Shown: piece after piece, positions 44,965 through 55,011 of the stretch
How the letters are laid out: each line of letters begins with the position of its first letter
Numbering within the stretch: the stretch's first letter is position 1
Assembly (NCBI GenBank): GCA_016938675.1
Contig: JAFGUF010000001.1
Location: 1 to 64,000 of the forward strand
Source of the DNA: Clostridia bacterium
GTDB taxonomy: Bacteria > Bacillota > Clostridia > Christensenellales > UMGS416
Length of the DNA stretch: 64,000 nucleotides
Direction of reading: 5' to 3'
Notes under the pieces: generated by a model
The model's input: only the letters and a program-made list of their open reading frames with translations
What the model was told of the DNA's origin: nothing
Databases searched by the model: none
Made by a program: the position numbers and the translations under genes

Positions 44965-45429
44965 ATGAAAAAAATTAGAATACTGATATTAATATTGTGC
45001 CTTTTACTTCTTGCTTCATGTGATATAGGGAAGGTAAATAGGTTTAGTGTAGGAAATAACGTGAATGTTGAAAAAAGCACTAAAGATATTCAAAATAGCA
45101 ACAATAACATCGTGATGACAATTCTCGAAAACACACTAACAACAAATGGTGCAAATTTGAGTATTCGCAACGAAGGTAATCAAGATATATCATTTGGGAG
45201 CCAGTACTTTATCCAAGTGTTGATAGATGATAGTTGGTATGACATAATAATTCCACAAGTCGATTGGACGATGGAGTTGATAACGCTAGAACCGGGGCAG
45301 GAGCAAACTTTTGAACTCAATTGGTCTTCTGTATATGGAAATCTTTCTACAGGGACTTATAGAATTGTTAAAGAGTATCGAGCAGAATCTGTAAGTTCAT
45401 ATGTTTTCTGTGAATTTGAAATTAATTAA
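44965..45429 (+). CDS. Lipoprotein with Ig-like fold
   Basis: 154 residues: a lipoprotein signal ILILCLLLLASC with lipobox LASC, a linker rich in Asn and Ser, then a beta domain whose LEPGQEQTFELNW and GTYRIVKEY resemble bacterial Ig-like domains that follow M56 or penicillin-resistance proteins. Function is unknown. It stands alone between its own promoter and a terminator and is more AT-rich than its neighbours. Confidence 0.75.
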   Translation: MKKIRILILILCLLLLASCDIGKVNRFSVGNNVNVEKSTKDIQNSNNNIVMTILENTLTTNGANLSIRNEGNQDISFGSQYFIQVLIDDSWYDIIIPQVDWTMELITLEPGQEQTFELNWSSVYGNLSTGTYRIVKEYRAESVSSYVFCEFEIN

Positions 45430-45473
45430 AGTATTCTGGAAGAAAAATAATAAGTAGTATTTAATATATTTGA

Positions 45474-45507
45474 ATTAAAATGGCCTTAATCAGGTCATTT
45501 TTTTATG
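45474..45507 (+). terminator. Terminator after the lipoprotein gene
   Basis: ATGGCCT / AGGTCAT pair with a short loop and one G-T wobble, followed by seven T bases. Confidence 0.75.
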
Positions 45508-45570
45508 AATTGTATTTTAGCGATTAATTTAAAAATAGATTGAATACTTGTTAACTCTGCGTAAATTACA

Positions 45571-45623
45571 TTGACATTTTTAAAGCAAAGTAGTATTATT
45601 GTATTTGCGTGAAAGCGCAAATA
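45571..45623 (+). promoter_or_regulatory. ArsR-type promoter and palindromic operator
   Basis: TTGACA (45571-45576), 17 bases, TATTAT (45594-45599), directly followed by the perfect palindrome TATTTGCG-TGAAAG-CGCAAATA (45602-45623). The palindrome covers the likely transcription start, so binding by the ArsR protein encoded 20 bases on would block the operon. Confidence 0.85.
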
Positions 45624-45642
45624 AGAAAATGCGGTAAAGTAT

Positions 45643-46029
45643 ATGGAAAAAATATTTAAAGCAATAGGGGATTTCTCCCGCGTAAGAATAATAAGCCTTC
45701 TTACAGATGACAGCCTGTGCGTAACAGAATTAAGCAACATTCTGCAGATGTCGGTTTCAGCCGTATCACGGCATTTAACTAGGCTTAACCTGCTTGGAAT
45801 TATTGACGACAGGCACGACGCGCAATGGGTATATTATACGGTTTCAGATGAATTTAAAAAAGAAAACGGGTTGCTGCTTGAATATATAAACAATTCATCA
45901 AAGAAAGACAAAACAATGGTTGAGGACGCTGTTCGCAAGGACAGATATAAAGGCAGTGAATACTGCTGCAGAGATTTATCATCCTGCAAAACAGAAGTTG
46001 AGAAAGTGATGAACGGCGAAAATGAATAA
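45643..46029 (+). CDS. ArsR family metalloregulator
   Basis: 128 residues with a winged helix (LCVTELSNILQMSVSAVSRHLTRLNLLGII). The usual ELCVCDL metal site in the recognition-helix region is absent (here LCVTEL). Instead, C-terminal cysteines in EYCCRDLSSC may bind the inducer, as in some arsenic sensors. It lies directly after its probable operator and overlaps the arsenate reductase gene by eight bases. Confidence 0.87.
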   Translation: MEKIFKAIGDFSRVRIISLLTDDSLCVTELSNILQMSVSAVSRHLTRLNLLGIIDDRHDAQWVYYTVSDEFKKENGLLLEYINNSSKKDKTMVEDAVRKDRYKGSEYCCRDLSSCKTEVEKVMNGENE

Positions 46030-46426
46030 AAAGAAAGTAGCATTTATATGCGTGCATAATTCGTGCAGGTCGCAGATGGCAGAAGGCTTCGCAAGGCACA
46101 TTGCAGATGACGTGATAGACGCATACTCAGCAGGCAGCGAAAGATATGCGGAGGTTAAGCCTTTTGCTGTAGAAGTGATGAAAGAGAATGGAATTGACGT
46201 AAGTGGTCAATATCCTAAATTAATCAGTGAAATTCCGCAGGATTTGGATTATGTCGTAACAATGGGCTGCGGAGTGCAGTGCCCCATTATAAAAGGTGCG
46301 CACAAGGAAGACTGGGGACTGGATGACCCATCGGGCAAAGGCATTGAAGAATTCAGAAAAACGAGAGATTTAATTGAAATTAAGGTAAAGGAGCTGGCAG
46401 AGAGAATAAAGAATTCTGCCGAGTAG
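46022..46426 (+). CDS. arsC: Arsenate reductase, thioredoxin-linked LMW phosphatase type
   Basis: 134 residues. The phosphatase loop CVHNSCRSQMAEG (C-x5-R), the redox cysteine pair region MGCGVQCP and DWGLDDPSG match the ArsC class that uses thioredoxin as reductant. It would convert arsenate to arsenite, which the following permease may export. The small thioredoxin-like gene in the same operon could be its reductant. Confidence 0.9.
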   Translation: MNKKKVAFICVHNSCRSQMAEGFARHIADDVIDAYSAGSERYAEVKPFAVEVMKENGIDVSGQYPKLISEIPQDLDYVVTMGCGVQCPIIKGAHKEDWGLDDPSGKGIEEFRKTRDLIEIKVKELAERIKNSAE

Positions 46427-46430
46427 TAGT

Positions 46431-47399
46431 ATGTTTAATTGGCTAGATAATTTGGTAACACTGCTTGTTGAAGGGGTATTTAAAATATCGGTGGACTCTA
46501 GGCTGGGAAGCAGCATCCACTTTTTTATATACGACAGCGTAAAAATTGTAATACTTTTAAGTATTATGATATTTGCGATATCATTTATCAGGTCGTACTT
46601 TCCGCCGGAAAAAACAAAAAAAATACTGACGAAGTTTAAAGGAATACAAGGCAATATAGTAGCTTCACTGCTGGGTGTTGTAACACCATTTTGCTCATGC
46701 TCATCTGTTCCGATATTCATTGGGTTCGTAGAGGGCGGCGTGCCGCTGGGTTTGACATTTTCATTTCTTATAACTTCCCCCATTGTTAATGAGGCTGCAA
46801 TAGCGCTGCTTCTCGGTATGTTCGGCTGGAAGGTGACTCTTATCTACGTATTAAGCGGAATTTTTGTAGGTGTAATAGGCGGCATTATAATAGGAGCGCT
46901 CAAATTAGAAAAGTACGTAGAAAGCTATGTTTACGAGACGCATCTTGCCGATGTTGAGCAGGCAAAGATGACATTTAAGCAGAGATTAAGCTATGCATTG
47001 GGTGAAGTGAAAGCCATTGTAAAAAGGGTGTGGATATTCCTTCTTATCGGCATAGGCCTTGGCGCTGTGATACATGGATATGTGCCGGAAGATTTCTTAA
47101 TAAAGTTTGCCCACGAAAATAACCCGTTTGCGGTAATAATCGGCGTAATTGCAGGTATACCACTCTACTCAAATGCAGTAGGCACTATCCCGATTGCTCA
47201 GGCACTTATAGCAAAGGGGATCAATCTTGGCACGGCACTTGCATTCATGATGGCAGTTACAGCTATGAGCCTGCCGGAGATGATACTGCTGAAAAAAGTA
47301 ATTAAGCCGAGACTTATTGCGGCATTCGTTGCAATAACAGGAGCTGGAATTATCTTCGTAGGTTATTTGTTTAATTGGATTGAACATCTGATAATATAA
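46431..47399 (+). CDS. Permease of the COG0701/ArsP family
   Basis: 322 residues, about eight helices, with the signature TPFCSCSSVPIFIGFVEGGVPLG and the later repeat AGIPLYSNAVGTIP. Family members export trivalent (organo)arsenicals or are linked to thioredoxins. It starts four bases after arsC. The arsenical role is inferred from the operon. Confidence 0.88.
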   Translation: MFNWLDNLVTLLVEGVFKISVDSRLGSSIHFFIYDSVKIVILLSIMIFAISFIRSYFPPEKTKKILTKFKGIQGNIVASLLGVVTPFCSCSSVPIFIGFVEGGVPLGLTFSFLITSPIVNEAAIALLLGMFGWKVTLIYVLSGIFVGVIGGIIIGALKLEKYVESYVYETHLADVEQAKMTFKQRLSYALGEVKAIVKRVWIFLLIGIGLGAVIHGYVPEDFLIKFAHENNPFAVIIGVIAGIPLYSNAVGTIPIAQALIAKGINLGTALAFMMAVTAMSLPEMILLKKVIKPRLIAAFVAITGAGIIFVGYLFNWIEHLII

Positions 47400-47425
47400 A
47401 ATTTAAAATAAGTGAGGTATTTCAA

Positions 47426-47662
47426 ATGGAAGTAAAAGTATTAGGCGGCGGATGCGCAAACTGCATCAAGCTGGCGGACAACACAAAGAAGGCATTGGAA
47501 GAAATGAATATTGAAGCTGACATAATAAAAGTAACAGAAATGTCAGATATATTAAAGCACGGCGTTATGTCCACTCCGGCACTAGTAATTGACGGTAAGA
47601 TTGTTGCGTCAGGAAGAGTATTAACAAAAAGAGAAGTAGTTAGTTATATAGAATCTCTATAG
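47426..47662 (+). CDS. Small thioredoxin-family redox protein
   Basis: 78 residues, start VKVLGGGCANCIKLADNTKKAL. The CANC active site and MSTPALVIDGKIVASG cis-Pro loop define the small redox-active disulfide group often encoded after COG0701 permeases. Its stop is directly adjacent to the stop of the converging trmL gene. Confidence 0.88.
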   Translation: MEVKVLGGGCANCIKLADNTKKALEEMNIEADIIKVTEMSDILKHGVMSTPALVIDGKIVASGRVLTKREVVSYIESL

Positions 47663-48151
47663 TTATTTTTGAGTCAGATGCCCTTCGTGCGAAAGCCCAG
47701 GGAAACCAAGCTGGCGGAGGGCCTCATACAATACAATGTTGGCACTGTTTGCGAGGTTTAGCGACCTTGTGACAGGTTTCATTGGTATGCGCAGGGCTTT
47801 ATCATAATTGTCCTTCAGTAGGCTCTCGGGCAGTCCTTTAGTCTCTGCGCCGAACAGGAAATAATCGTTGTCCTTAAATTGCACATCGGAATAGAGCAAT
47901 TTTGCTTTGGTGGTAAGATAATAGAAATTACCGCTCTTATTTTTTTGAAGGAAATCATCAAGATTATCATAAACCATTACATCAACTAAAGACCAGTAGT
48001 CAAGGCCGGCTCTTTTTAGATGTTTATCATCAATTGAAAACCCAAGCGGCTTAACGAGATGAAGCACTGCTCCGGTTATCGCGCAGGTTCTTGCAATGTT
48101 GCCAGTGTTTGATGGAATTTCAGGATTTACTAGTACTATATTAAGCGCCAT
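47663..48151 (-). CDS. trmL: tRNA (cytidine(34)-2'-O)-methyltransferase
   Basis: 162 residues of the SPOUT class. NPEIPSNTGNIARTC, FGAETKGLPESLL and IPMKPVTRSLNLANSANIVLYEALRQ form the knotted SAM site. It methylates the wobble base of certain leucine tRNAs. GGAG precedes the ATG. It converges on the thioredoxin-like gene with no bases between stops and no visible terminator. Confidence 0.94.
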   Translation of the reverse strand: MALNIVLVNPEIPSNTGNIARTCAITGAVLHLVKPLGFSIDDKHLKRAGLDYWSLVDVMVYDNLDDFLQKNKSGNFYYLTTKAKLLYSDVQFKDNDYFLFGAETKGLPESLLKDNYDKALRIPMKPVTRSLNLANSANIVLYEALRQLGFPGLSHEGHLTQK

Positions 48152-48339
48152 TTTATCTCCAATAGATTTACTTTTTGTTTGAATATTATATCATGCTGCA
48201 GTCAATCACACAATAAGAAGGAAAACACTATATTGTCAAATTAACTGTTGCGAACAGCTATCTAATAATATATACTTGTACTAGATTTTAACACTTTATA
48301 GATTTGACTGTAAATCTAAATTCATTTAAGGAAACAAGC

Positions 48340-49338
48340 ATGATTAAATCCATACAGAATTTTTTTAAGGGAATGATTATAGGAATTGCCAACATAATTC
48401 CCGGTGTATCCGGCGGCACATTAGCACTGATTTTGAATATTTATGAGCCCTTAATTGAGGGTATTCACAATATATCGTGGCAGACGGTTATAAAATTCTT
48501 TAAGCTATTCACATTCAAGAAACAGGCATTTACCGATTTTAAAGAAGAGCTTAAAAGCATAAGGTTCGGGCTGCTCATACTTGTACTTGCTGGTGCTGGG
48601 CTTTCTATATTGCTGTTCTCAAGGCTCATGACATATCTTATCCAGAATCATCAGGCGCCTACATTCGGCTTCTTCTTTGGGCTTATTATTATTTCAATAA
48701 TAATTCCGCTTAGGATGATAAAGAAGATTAATTTTAAGGTTATTCTGGCTTTAGTAATCGCAATAGCGTTGATAATGGGGCTCTCTATGCTGGAAACCGA
48801 CGAAGGAAAAATACAAAAAGAAGAGCAGAAAATTCTGATGGATGAAGAGGGTATTGAGGATACGGCGGATAATTCAGCTCTTGACTATGCGTATCTGGTG
48901 CTATGCGGTGCGGTTGCAATGTCCACAATGATTATTCCTGGCGTCAGCGGATCATTTGTGCTGCTTATGATGGGGCGCTACTTTGATGTGCTAGAAGCTG
49001 TCAGCTCATTAAATTTTGCGATTTTAGGAGCGTTCGCTATTGGCGCAATATTAGGCTTGCTGCTTTTTTCAAGGTTTTTAAATTATCTGCTAAAAAGCCA
49101 TCACGATATAACGATGGGCTTTTTAACAGGGCTTGTAATAGGCTCACTTTGGGCAATATGGCCGTTCAAAGAACTTCACACATTGTCAAGCGGAGAAGTG
49201 ATCACGTTATCCAATGTTATTCCTGAGGCAATAGGGAAGGGTGAACTGATAACAATCGGTACAACTTTGGCAGGGATGGTAATAGTGGTAATAATGATAT
49301 TGCTTGAGAGACGAAATAAAAAAACTCAGGAAAATTAA
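48340..49338 (+). CDS. DUF368 membrane protein
   Basis: About 332 residues and eight or more helices. The repeated motif IIPGVSGGTLALI and IIPGVSGSFVLLM shows an internal duplication typical of DUF368. Members are undecaprenyl-phosphate flippase candidates in the bacterial envelope. I use the ATG at 48340, which follows AAGGAAAC, not the TTG at 48304. Confidence 0.87.
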   Translation: MIKSIQNFFKGMIIGIANIIPGVSGGTLALILNIYEPLIEGIHNISWQTVIKFFKLFTFKKQAFTDFKEELKSIRFGLLILVLAGAGLSILLFSRLMTYLIQNHQAPTFGFFFGLIIISIIIPLRMIKKINFKVILALVIAIALIMGLSMLETDEGKIQKEEQKILMDEEGIEDTADNSALDYAYLVLCGAVAMSTMIIPGVSGSFVLLMMGRYFDVLEAVSSLNFAILGAFAIGAILGLLLFSRFLNYLLKSHHDITMGFLTGLVIGSLWAIWPFKELHTLSSGEVITLSNVIPEAIGKGELITIGTTLAGMVIVVIMILLERRNKKTQEN

Positions 49339-49348
49339 TTTAAAATAC

Positions 49349-49384
49349 TAAAAGAGCCGGTATGAAAACCAGCTCTTTTTTTAT
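49349..49384 (+). terminator. Terminator between DUF368 and mce
   Basis: AAAAGAGC-GGT / ACC-GCTCTTTT with a seven-base T run; A-rich on the other side, so it may serve both converging units. Confidence 0.88.
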
Positions 49385-49386
49385 GC

Positions 49387-49785
49387 TTAATCTCGTTGAG
49401 TCAGCTCAATTAATACCTTGGTCTCCTTTGGGTGGACAAACGCTATTTTTGCGCCGCCTGCGCCGTAGCGCGGAGTTTCGTCAATCAGCCGGATGCCCTT
49501 GTCTTTTAGCTCTGCGAGAGCCTTTTCAATATTATCAACCCTAACTGCAATATGATGCATGCCTTCGCCTTTTTTTTCGATAAACTTGCTTACAGCGCTG
49601 TCCTCTGAGGTTGGCTCTAGTAGCTCCAGTTCGCTTTCTCCGCAGGGCAGAAAGGCGACCTTTACCTTTTGGTCGTCAACGGTTTCTATGCCTGTGCATT
49701 CTAATCCAAGAAGTTTGTATATTTCAAGAGATTCTTCAATGTTTTTTACCGCAATACCGATGTGGTCAATCTGCTTAATATCCAT
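49387..49785 (-). CDS. mce: Methylmalonyl-CoA epimerase
   Basis: 132 residues of the VOC fold: [19 protein letters not shown] and [16 protein letters not shown] carry the metal-binding His residues, with Glu in VLIELTQ. It interconverts (R)- and (S)-methylmalonyl-CoA. It is the last gene of the kor-mmd-mcm operon and links the mutase to the decarboxylase/carboxylase, which use opposite epimers. Confidence 0.94.
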   Translation of the reverse strand: MDIKQIDHIGIAVKNIEESLEIYKLLGLECTGIETVDDQKVKVAFLPCGESELELLEPTSEDSAVSKFIEKKGEGMHHIAVRVDNIEKALAELKDKGIRLIDETPRYGAGGAKIAFVHPKETKVLIELTQRD

Positions 49786-49822
49786 ATTACTTTCTCCCTA
49801 ATTTTTTTTGTAATTTCAATGA

Positions 49823-50743
49823 CTAAATATCTGTGACATTGCTGTCTATTATATCAGTTATATTTGTTTTGCCTGATAAAATGCCATCCAGCAGAGTATC
49901 TATATCTGTGAGGCTGTTTATTCTGTTTTCTATTATTTTATTCGCCTTACTTTGTGCAAGCTCAATTAATTGTGTTTTGATTTTGCTATGTTCATTCTTA
50001 TTTTTTTTGGCTTTGGATTCTTCTATAAGATATTCAATTAATGAATCAAAGCCGTTCCCATTGATGCAGTCTGTCCTGAAAATATGGATGCAGTCAGTAT
50101 CTTCATTCACTGACTTAAGCATATCAATAAGCTCAACTTCCAGTCTTAAAGAGTCCGGCTTATCTGCTTTATTTACTATGAAAACATTGCCGATCTCCAT
50201 AATACCCGCTTTATTTGCCTGTATGTCATCACCGAAGCCAGGAGCGAGAACCAGCATAGCAATATCCGAAATATCCTTTACTTTGATTTCCGATTGACCG
50301 GCTCCGACTGTCTCAATAAATATAAATTCATATTTACAGGCTTCCAATATTTTCGTAACAAAATAGGCTGAAACTGCTATCCCGCCTGTTGCGCACTGAT
50401 TGCCGATACTTCTTATGTATACGTCGCTTAAATCATCCATGCGTATTCTGTCGCCCAGCAATGCGCCGCCCGTCAGATGACTGTTCGGGTCAATAGCAAG
50501 CACGGCGACTTTCTTATTAAGAGATGAAAGGTGCCTTGCCAACTGAAATATTACGGAGCTTTTTCCTGCTCCCGGAGGGCCGGTTATTCCGATAATAAAC
50601 GATGGTTTGCAGTGCGGAAAAATATGCTGCATTATTTCGCCGGCATTTATAGGGTCAGTTTCTGCCATGCTTATAACCTTTGCAAGAGAGTATATATTGC
50701 CATCCAGCATTTTTGCGATGTGTTCTTTATATCCCGTTTGCAT
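49823..50743 (-). CDS. meaB: Methylmalonyl-CoA mutase-associated GTPase MeaB
   Basis: 306 residues of the G3E P-loop family: Walker A GITGPPGAGKSS, DPNSHLTGGALLGDR and the base-specificity NKAD. It gates cobalamin loading and protects the mutase. The start overlaps the small mutase subunit stop by one base (TAATG). Confidence 0.93.
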   Translation of the reverse strand: MQTGYKEHIAKMLDGNIYSLAKVISMAETDPINAGEIMQHIFPHCKPSFIIGITGPPGAGKSSVIFQLARHLSSLNKKVAVLAIDPNSHLTGGALLGDRIRMDDLSDVYIRSIGNQCATGGIAVSAYFVTKILEACKYEFIFIETVGAGQSEIKVKDISDIAMLVLAPGFGDDIQANKAGIMEIGNVFIVNKADKPDSLRLEVELIDMLKSVNEDTDCIHIFRTDCINGNGFDSLIEYLIEESKAKKNKNEHSKIKTQLIELAQSKANKIIENRINSLTDIDTLLDGILSGKTNITDIIDSNVTDI

Positions 50744-51141
50744 TATTGCTTTACGTTTGCCCTGATAAAATCAACTACTTGGTTTGTGGGCGTGCCGGGA
50801 GTGAAGATGCCCCTTATTCCGTTTTCTTCAAGGAAGGCAAAGTCCTTTTCTGGTATAACACCGCCGGCTGTGACTAGGATATTGTCAGCGCCGTTTTCTT
50901 TTAGCAGGGATGCAATTTTAGGCAAAAGGTGATTGTGTGCCCCTGAAAGTATGCTAATTGCAACGACGTCCACATCTTCCTGAAGCGCAGCGTTGACGAT
51001 CTGCTGAGGCGTGCGCCTAAGCCCCGTATATATCACTTCCATGCCTGCATCACGCAGCGAGCGTGCGATTATCTTTGCGCCTCTGTCGTGTCCGTCGAGG
51101 CCGGGCTTTGCTATTAAAACACGTATTTTTTTATCACCCAT
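50743..51141 (-). CDS. mcmB: Methylmalonyl-CoA mutase small subunit (B12-binding)
   Basis: 132 residues, B12-binding domain only. DGHDRGAK supplies the His that coordinates cobalt, with ISILSGAHNH and TAGG for the nucleotide tail. It pairs with the separate catalytic subunit encoded 80 bases upstream. AAGGAG precedes the ATG. Confidence 0.94.
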   Translation of the reverse strand: MGDKKIRVLIAKPGLDGHDRGAKIIARSLRDAGMEVIYTGLRRTPQQIVNAALQEDVDVVAISILSGAHNHLLPKIASLLKENGADNILVTAGGVIPEKDFAFLEENGIRGIFTPGTPTNQVVDFIRANVKQ

Positions 51142-51220
51142 AATATACTCCTTGTATAATGTAGTGCTATTTAAAAGTTTATCGTTTATTGTATCGGAGA
51201 TTTATTGTTTTAAAATCTTC

Positions 51221-52888
51221 CTATAGAATTTCAACGGACTTATATTCGCCGAAAACATCCCTTAATACATTGCATATTTCGCCTAGTGTTGCATAATTTT
51301 TAACGGCCTCTATCAAAGCCGGCATCAGATTTTCATCTGACTCGGCAGCAGCCTTAATTGCAGCAAGTGAATTTGATACTGCAGCCATATCGCGCCTCTG
51401 CATCACCTCTTTCAGGTTAGCTATCTGCTGGCGTTCTGTTTCAAGATCGATAGTAAGCAGCCCTTCAACAGGAGGTTCATCCACATGAAATTTATTAACA
51501 CCGACAACTATGCGCCTGCCGGATTCGATTTCTTTCTGGTATTTATAGGCGCTGTCTGCAATTTCTTTTTGCACATATCCCATTTCAATAGCCTTTACAG
51601 CTCCGCCAAGCTCATCAATCTTGTTAATATAGTCAACCGCCAGTTCTTCAATTTTGTCAGTCAGGCTTTCGACGTAATATGACCCGGCAAGAGGATCAAT
51701 TGTGTCGCAGACACCGGATTCGTTGGCTACAATTTGCTGTGTGCGCAGAGCTATCTGCACAGATTCCGTTGTAGGCAGTGCAAGAGCCTCGTCCTTGGAA
51801 TTTGTATGCAGAGACTGCGTTCCGCCAAGGACTGCAGCCAAAGTCTGAATAGTAACACGTGCAATGTTGTTGTCCGGCTGCTGTGCAGTAAGAGTTGAGC
51901 CGCCGGTCTGCGTGTGGAAACGAAGCATCATTGAGCGAGGATTTTTCGCATGGAAGCGTTCTTTCATGATCTTTGCCCATAGCCTTCTGGCGGCACGGAA
52001 TTTGGCTGCCTCTTCAAAAAGGTCATTATGAGAGTTGAAAAAGAATGAAAGCCTGCCTGCGAAATCATCTACATCAAGGCCTGTTTTTATTGCGGCATCA
52101 ACATAGGCTATTCCATTCGCAAGAGTAAACGCAACCTCCTGTGCAGCGGTAGAGCCAGCCTCCCTGATGTGGTATCCGGATATAGATATTGTATTGAAGT
52201 TTGGCATATTCTTTGATGCGAAATCAAATATGTCAGTTATAAGGCGCATAGAATGAGCAGGAGGAAATATGTAGGTTCCTCTGGCAGCATACTCTTTTAA
52301 AATGTCGTTCTGAATTGTACCGTTTAGTTTATCCATGCTTACGCCTTGCTTTTCAGCTACTGCAATGTACATTGCAAGCAGGACTGCGGCGGGTGCGTTA
52401 ATAGTCATGGATGTGCTTATTTTATCAAGAGGCAATCCGTTAAATAAAATCTCCATGTCATGGAGCGAATCTATAGCAACGCCGACCTTGCCGACTTCGC
52501 CTTCTGCTATCGGATCGTCGGAATCGTAGCCTATCTGTGTGGGAAGGTCAAACGCTATGGATATGCCGGTCTGTCCCTGAGTGAGAAGAAATTTATATCT
52601 TTCATTGGACTCTTTTGCCGTAGCGAATCCGGAATACTGGCGCATTGTCCAGAATCTGCCGCGATACATCGTGGGCTGAACTCCGCGTGTAAACGGATAC
52701 TCGCCGGGGAAGCCCAGCTTTGATATATAATCATTGCTGTCTGCGTCCATGGGAGTATAGAGCCTGTTTACAGGGATATCAGAGCCATTTAAAAACTCTT
52801 CTTTGCGCTCTTTATATTTTGAAAGAGTCTTAGCAACGGAGTTTTCTTCCCACGCAGCCTTTTTTTCACTGATATCTTTATTGTTCAT
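51221..52888 (-). CDS. mcmA: Methylmalonyl-CoA mutase large (catalytic) subunit
   Basis: 555 residues, the TIM-barrel part only: FPFTRG-like [35 protein letters not shown] and [16 protein letters not shown] are typical. It interconverts succinyl-CoA and (R)-methylmalonyl-CoA with adenosylcobalamin. The split into large and small subunits is usual in clostridia and archaea. AAGGAG precedes the ATG. Confidence 0.95.
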   Translation of the reverse strand: MNNKDISEKKAAWEENSVAKTLSKYKERKEEFLNGSDIPVNRLYTPMDADSNDYISKLGFPGEYPFTRGVQPTMYRGRFWTMRQYSGFATAKESNERYKFLLTQGQTGISIAFDLPTQIGYDSDDPIAEGEVGKVGVAIDSLHDMEILFNGLPLDKISTSMTINAPAAVLLAMYIAVAEKQGVSMDKLNGTIQNDILKEYAARGTYIFPPAHSMRLITDIFDFASKNMPNFNTISISGYHIREAGSTAAQEVAFTLANGIAYVDAAIKTGLDVDDFAGRLSFFFNSHNDLFEEAAKFRAARRLWAKIMKERFHAKNPRSMMLRFHTQTGGSTLTAQQPDNNIARVTIQTLAAVLGGTQSLHTNSKDEALALPTTESVQIALRTQQIVANESGVCDTIDPLAGSYYVESLTDKIEELAVDYINKIDELGGAVKAIEMGYVQKEIADSAYKYQKEIESGRRIVVGVNKFHVDEPPVEGLLTIDLETERQQIANLKEVMQRRDMAAVSNSLAAIKAAAESDENLMPALIEAVKNYATLGEICNVLRDVFGEYKSVEIL

Positions 52889-52899
52889 AAAAACTCCTT

Positions 52900-54435
52900 T
52901 TATAGCGGAATATTCCCATGCTTTTTAGAGGGGAGGCTTTCTGATTTATTCCTTAAAAATTCTAATGATTTTGCTAGCTTGATTCTGGTGTCATGGGGCG
53001 CAATTACATCGGTGATATACCCAAGCTTTGCAGCCACATATGGATTGCAGAGCTTATCTTTATACTCTTCAACTTTTTCTTTTCTTGTCTGCTCAGGGCT
53101 AGAGGAGGACTTGATTTCGCGTGCGTGTATTACATTTGCAGCGCCTTCAGCGCCCATAACAGCTATTTCCGCATTTGGCCAGGCAAATACAAAATCTGCG
53201 CCTAAATGCATGCTGTTCATGGCAACATAGGCGCCGCCGAATGCCTTTCGCACAATAATATTAATTTTCGGCACTGTGGCCTCTGCAAAAGCGTATAGCA
53301 TTTTAGCTCCGTGGCGGATTATTCCGTTGTGCTCCTGCGGAACGCCGGGCAGGTATCCTGGCACATCAGTGAAGGAAATGAGAGGAATATTGAAACTGTC
53401 GCAGAACCTGACAAACCGTGCTGCCTTATCAGATGAATTATAATCCAGGCATCCTGCCATATATGCGGGCTGGTTGGCAACTATACCAATAGTTTCACCC
53501 ATAAGCTTCGCAAAGCCCACGATAATATTCGGCGCATAGTCTTTCTGAACCTCTAGGAAGGAATTCCTATCAAATGTCCTGTCAATTAAGATTTTCATAT
53601 CATATGGCTTGTTGTTATCGTCCGGAATCAGGATGTCAAGCTCTTTTACCTGATTGATTACAAGACGGTTATAATATGTTGAAGGTGCTTTTTCTTTGTT
53701 ATTGCTTGGAATATATGATAGAAGCCTTCTTATGGATTTAATGCAATCTTCATCGGATTCGCACTTGAAGTGTGCAACTCCGCTTGTCTGATTATGCACG
53801 TTTGCTCCGCCTAATTTTTCTATAGTGACATCTTCGCCCGTAACCGCCTTTATTACGCTTGTGCCTGTGATGCACATATAGCTGGTTTTATTGACCATAA
53901 ATGTAAAGTCCGTGATAGCAGGAGAATAAACAGCTCCGCCTGCGCATGGGCCCATTATAGCTGAAATTTGCGGGATTACGCCGGAATACCTTGCGTTGCG
54001 ATAGAATATATCACCGTAGCCTTTAAGCGACCTAACGCCTTCCTGAACCCTTGCTCCGCCGGAGTCATTTAGTGATACAAAAGGAGTGCCGTTTTTATAG
54101 GCATGGTCCATTAATGCTGAAACCTTTTCGCCGTTTTTTTCACCCAGAGCACCGCCCATAAAAGTGAAATCCTGCGAAGCAGCGCATACAAACCTACCAT
54201 AAACTGTGCCATAGCCTGTTATTACGCCGTCAGTAGGGAATTTCTTATCATCCATGCCGAAATCGCTAATCTGTGACTCCACAAAAAGCCCGGTTTCCAC
54301 AAAGCTTCCTTCGTCAAAAAGCAGCTCGATTCGTTCCCTAGCTGTCAGTTTGCCTTTCTCGTGCTGCTTTGCCTTTCCGCTTTCACCTGAACCCTCAAGG
54401 GCTCTTTTTCGTTGCTCAATAAAATCAGCTCTCAT
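52900..54435 (-). CDS. mmdA: Acyl-CoA carboxyltransferase / methylmalonyl-CoA decarboxylase alpha subunit
   Basis: 511 residues of the carboxyltransferase family. Crotonase-fold motifs [12 protein letters not shown] and [12 protein letters not shown] form the two oxyanion holes. It fits either methylmalonyl-CoA decarboxylase subunit alpha or propionyl-CoA carboxylase beta. No biotin carrier, biotin carboxylase or membrane subunit is in the window, so direction and sodium coupling are open. It lies 11 bases before mcmA. Confidence 0.9.
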   Translation of the reverse strand: MRADFIEQRKRALEGSGESGKAKQHEKGKLTARERIELLFDEGSFVETGLFVESQISDFGMDDKKFPTDGVITGYGTVYGRFVCAASQDFTFMGGALGEKNGEKVSALMDHAYKNGTPFVSLNDSGGARVQEGVRSLKGYGDIFYRNARYSGVIPQISAIMGPCAGGAVYSPAITDFTFMVNKTSYMCITGTSVIKAVTGEDVTIEKLGGANVHNQTSGVAHFKCESDEDCIKSIRRLLSYIPSNNKEKAPSTYYNRLVINQVKELDILIPDDNNKPYDMKILIDRTFDRNSFLEVQKDYAPNIIVGFAKLMGETIGIVANQPAYMAGCLDYNSSDKAARFVRFCDSFNIPLISFTDVPGYLPGVPQEHNGIIRHGAKMLYAFAEATVPKINIIVRKAFGGAYVAMNSMHLGADFVFAWPNAEIAVMGAEGAANVIHAREIKSSSSPEQTRKEKVEEYKDKLCNPYVAAKLGYITDVIAPHDTRIKLAKSLEFLRNKSESLPSKKHGNIPL

Positions 54436-54468
54436 ATCTGCCTCACTTATTTGTTTTTTACAATAAAT

Positions 54469-55011
54469 CTATTGCAGGATTAAACTCTGTGCTATTCTCT
54501 GGCCTTCCTGCAGGGCTTTCTTGTTCTGTTCAGCTGCATGGCTGGGAACGTATTTAAGAACTGCTTTTTCGAGAGCCTCATAACCTACCATAGGTACAAG
54601 TGTGTTTATTGCGCCGAGGGCGACAATATTCGCTGTCTGCTGATTATGGATCACGTTGCGTGCAGTTTCAATTATAGGAACACTCATAACTTTGTTTTTA
54701 GTATTTGGAATCTCAAGGCTTGAGTCTGCAATGATCATACAGTTTTCATTTGTATCGTTGCAGTATTTATCCAAAGATGACTGCGAAAGTGCCAGAAGAA
54801 CATCAGGATTTTCAATTTTCGGGAAATCTATTTCATCCTTGCCGATTATAACCTCTGCCTTGCACATGCCGCCTCTTGCCTCAGGGCCGTAGGATTGGGA
54901 CTGCACCGCATAATTGTCATTCTCAAGAGCCGCTTCAGCCAGAATAATTGCTCCTAATATAACTCCCTGGCCGCCTGAACCTGCAAGCCTTAATTCCATT
55001 TTCTCTTTCAT
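54469..55011 (-). CDS. korC: 2-oxoacid:ferredoxin oxidoreductase gamma subunit
   Basis: 180 residues with GSGGQGVILGAIILAEAA and QSYGPEARGGMCKAEVII, the gamma-subunit signature. It overlaps korB by four bases (ATGA). It is part of the KorDABC complex. Confidence 0.92.
   Translation of the reverse strand: MKEKMELRLAGSGGQGVILGAIILAEAALENDNYAVQSQSYGPEARGGMCKAEVIIGKDEIDFPKIENPDVLLALSQSSLDKYCNDTNENCMIIADSSLEIPNTKNKVMSVPIIETARNVIHNQQTANIVALGAINTLVPMVGYEALEKAVLKYVPSHAAEQNKKALQEGQRIAQSLILQ

Noticed and set aside
45571-47662. Horizontally acquired arsenic island
   Set aside because: No mobility genes, flanking repeats or clear composition break around the operon.
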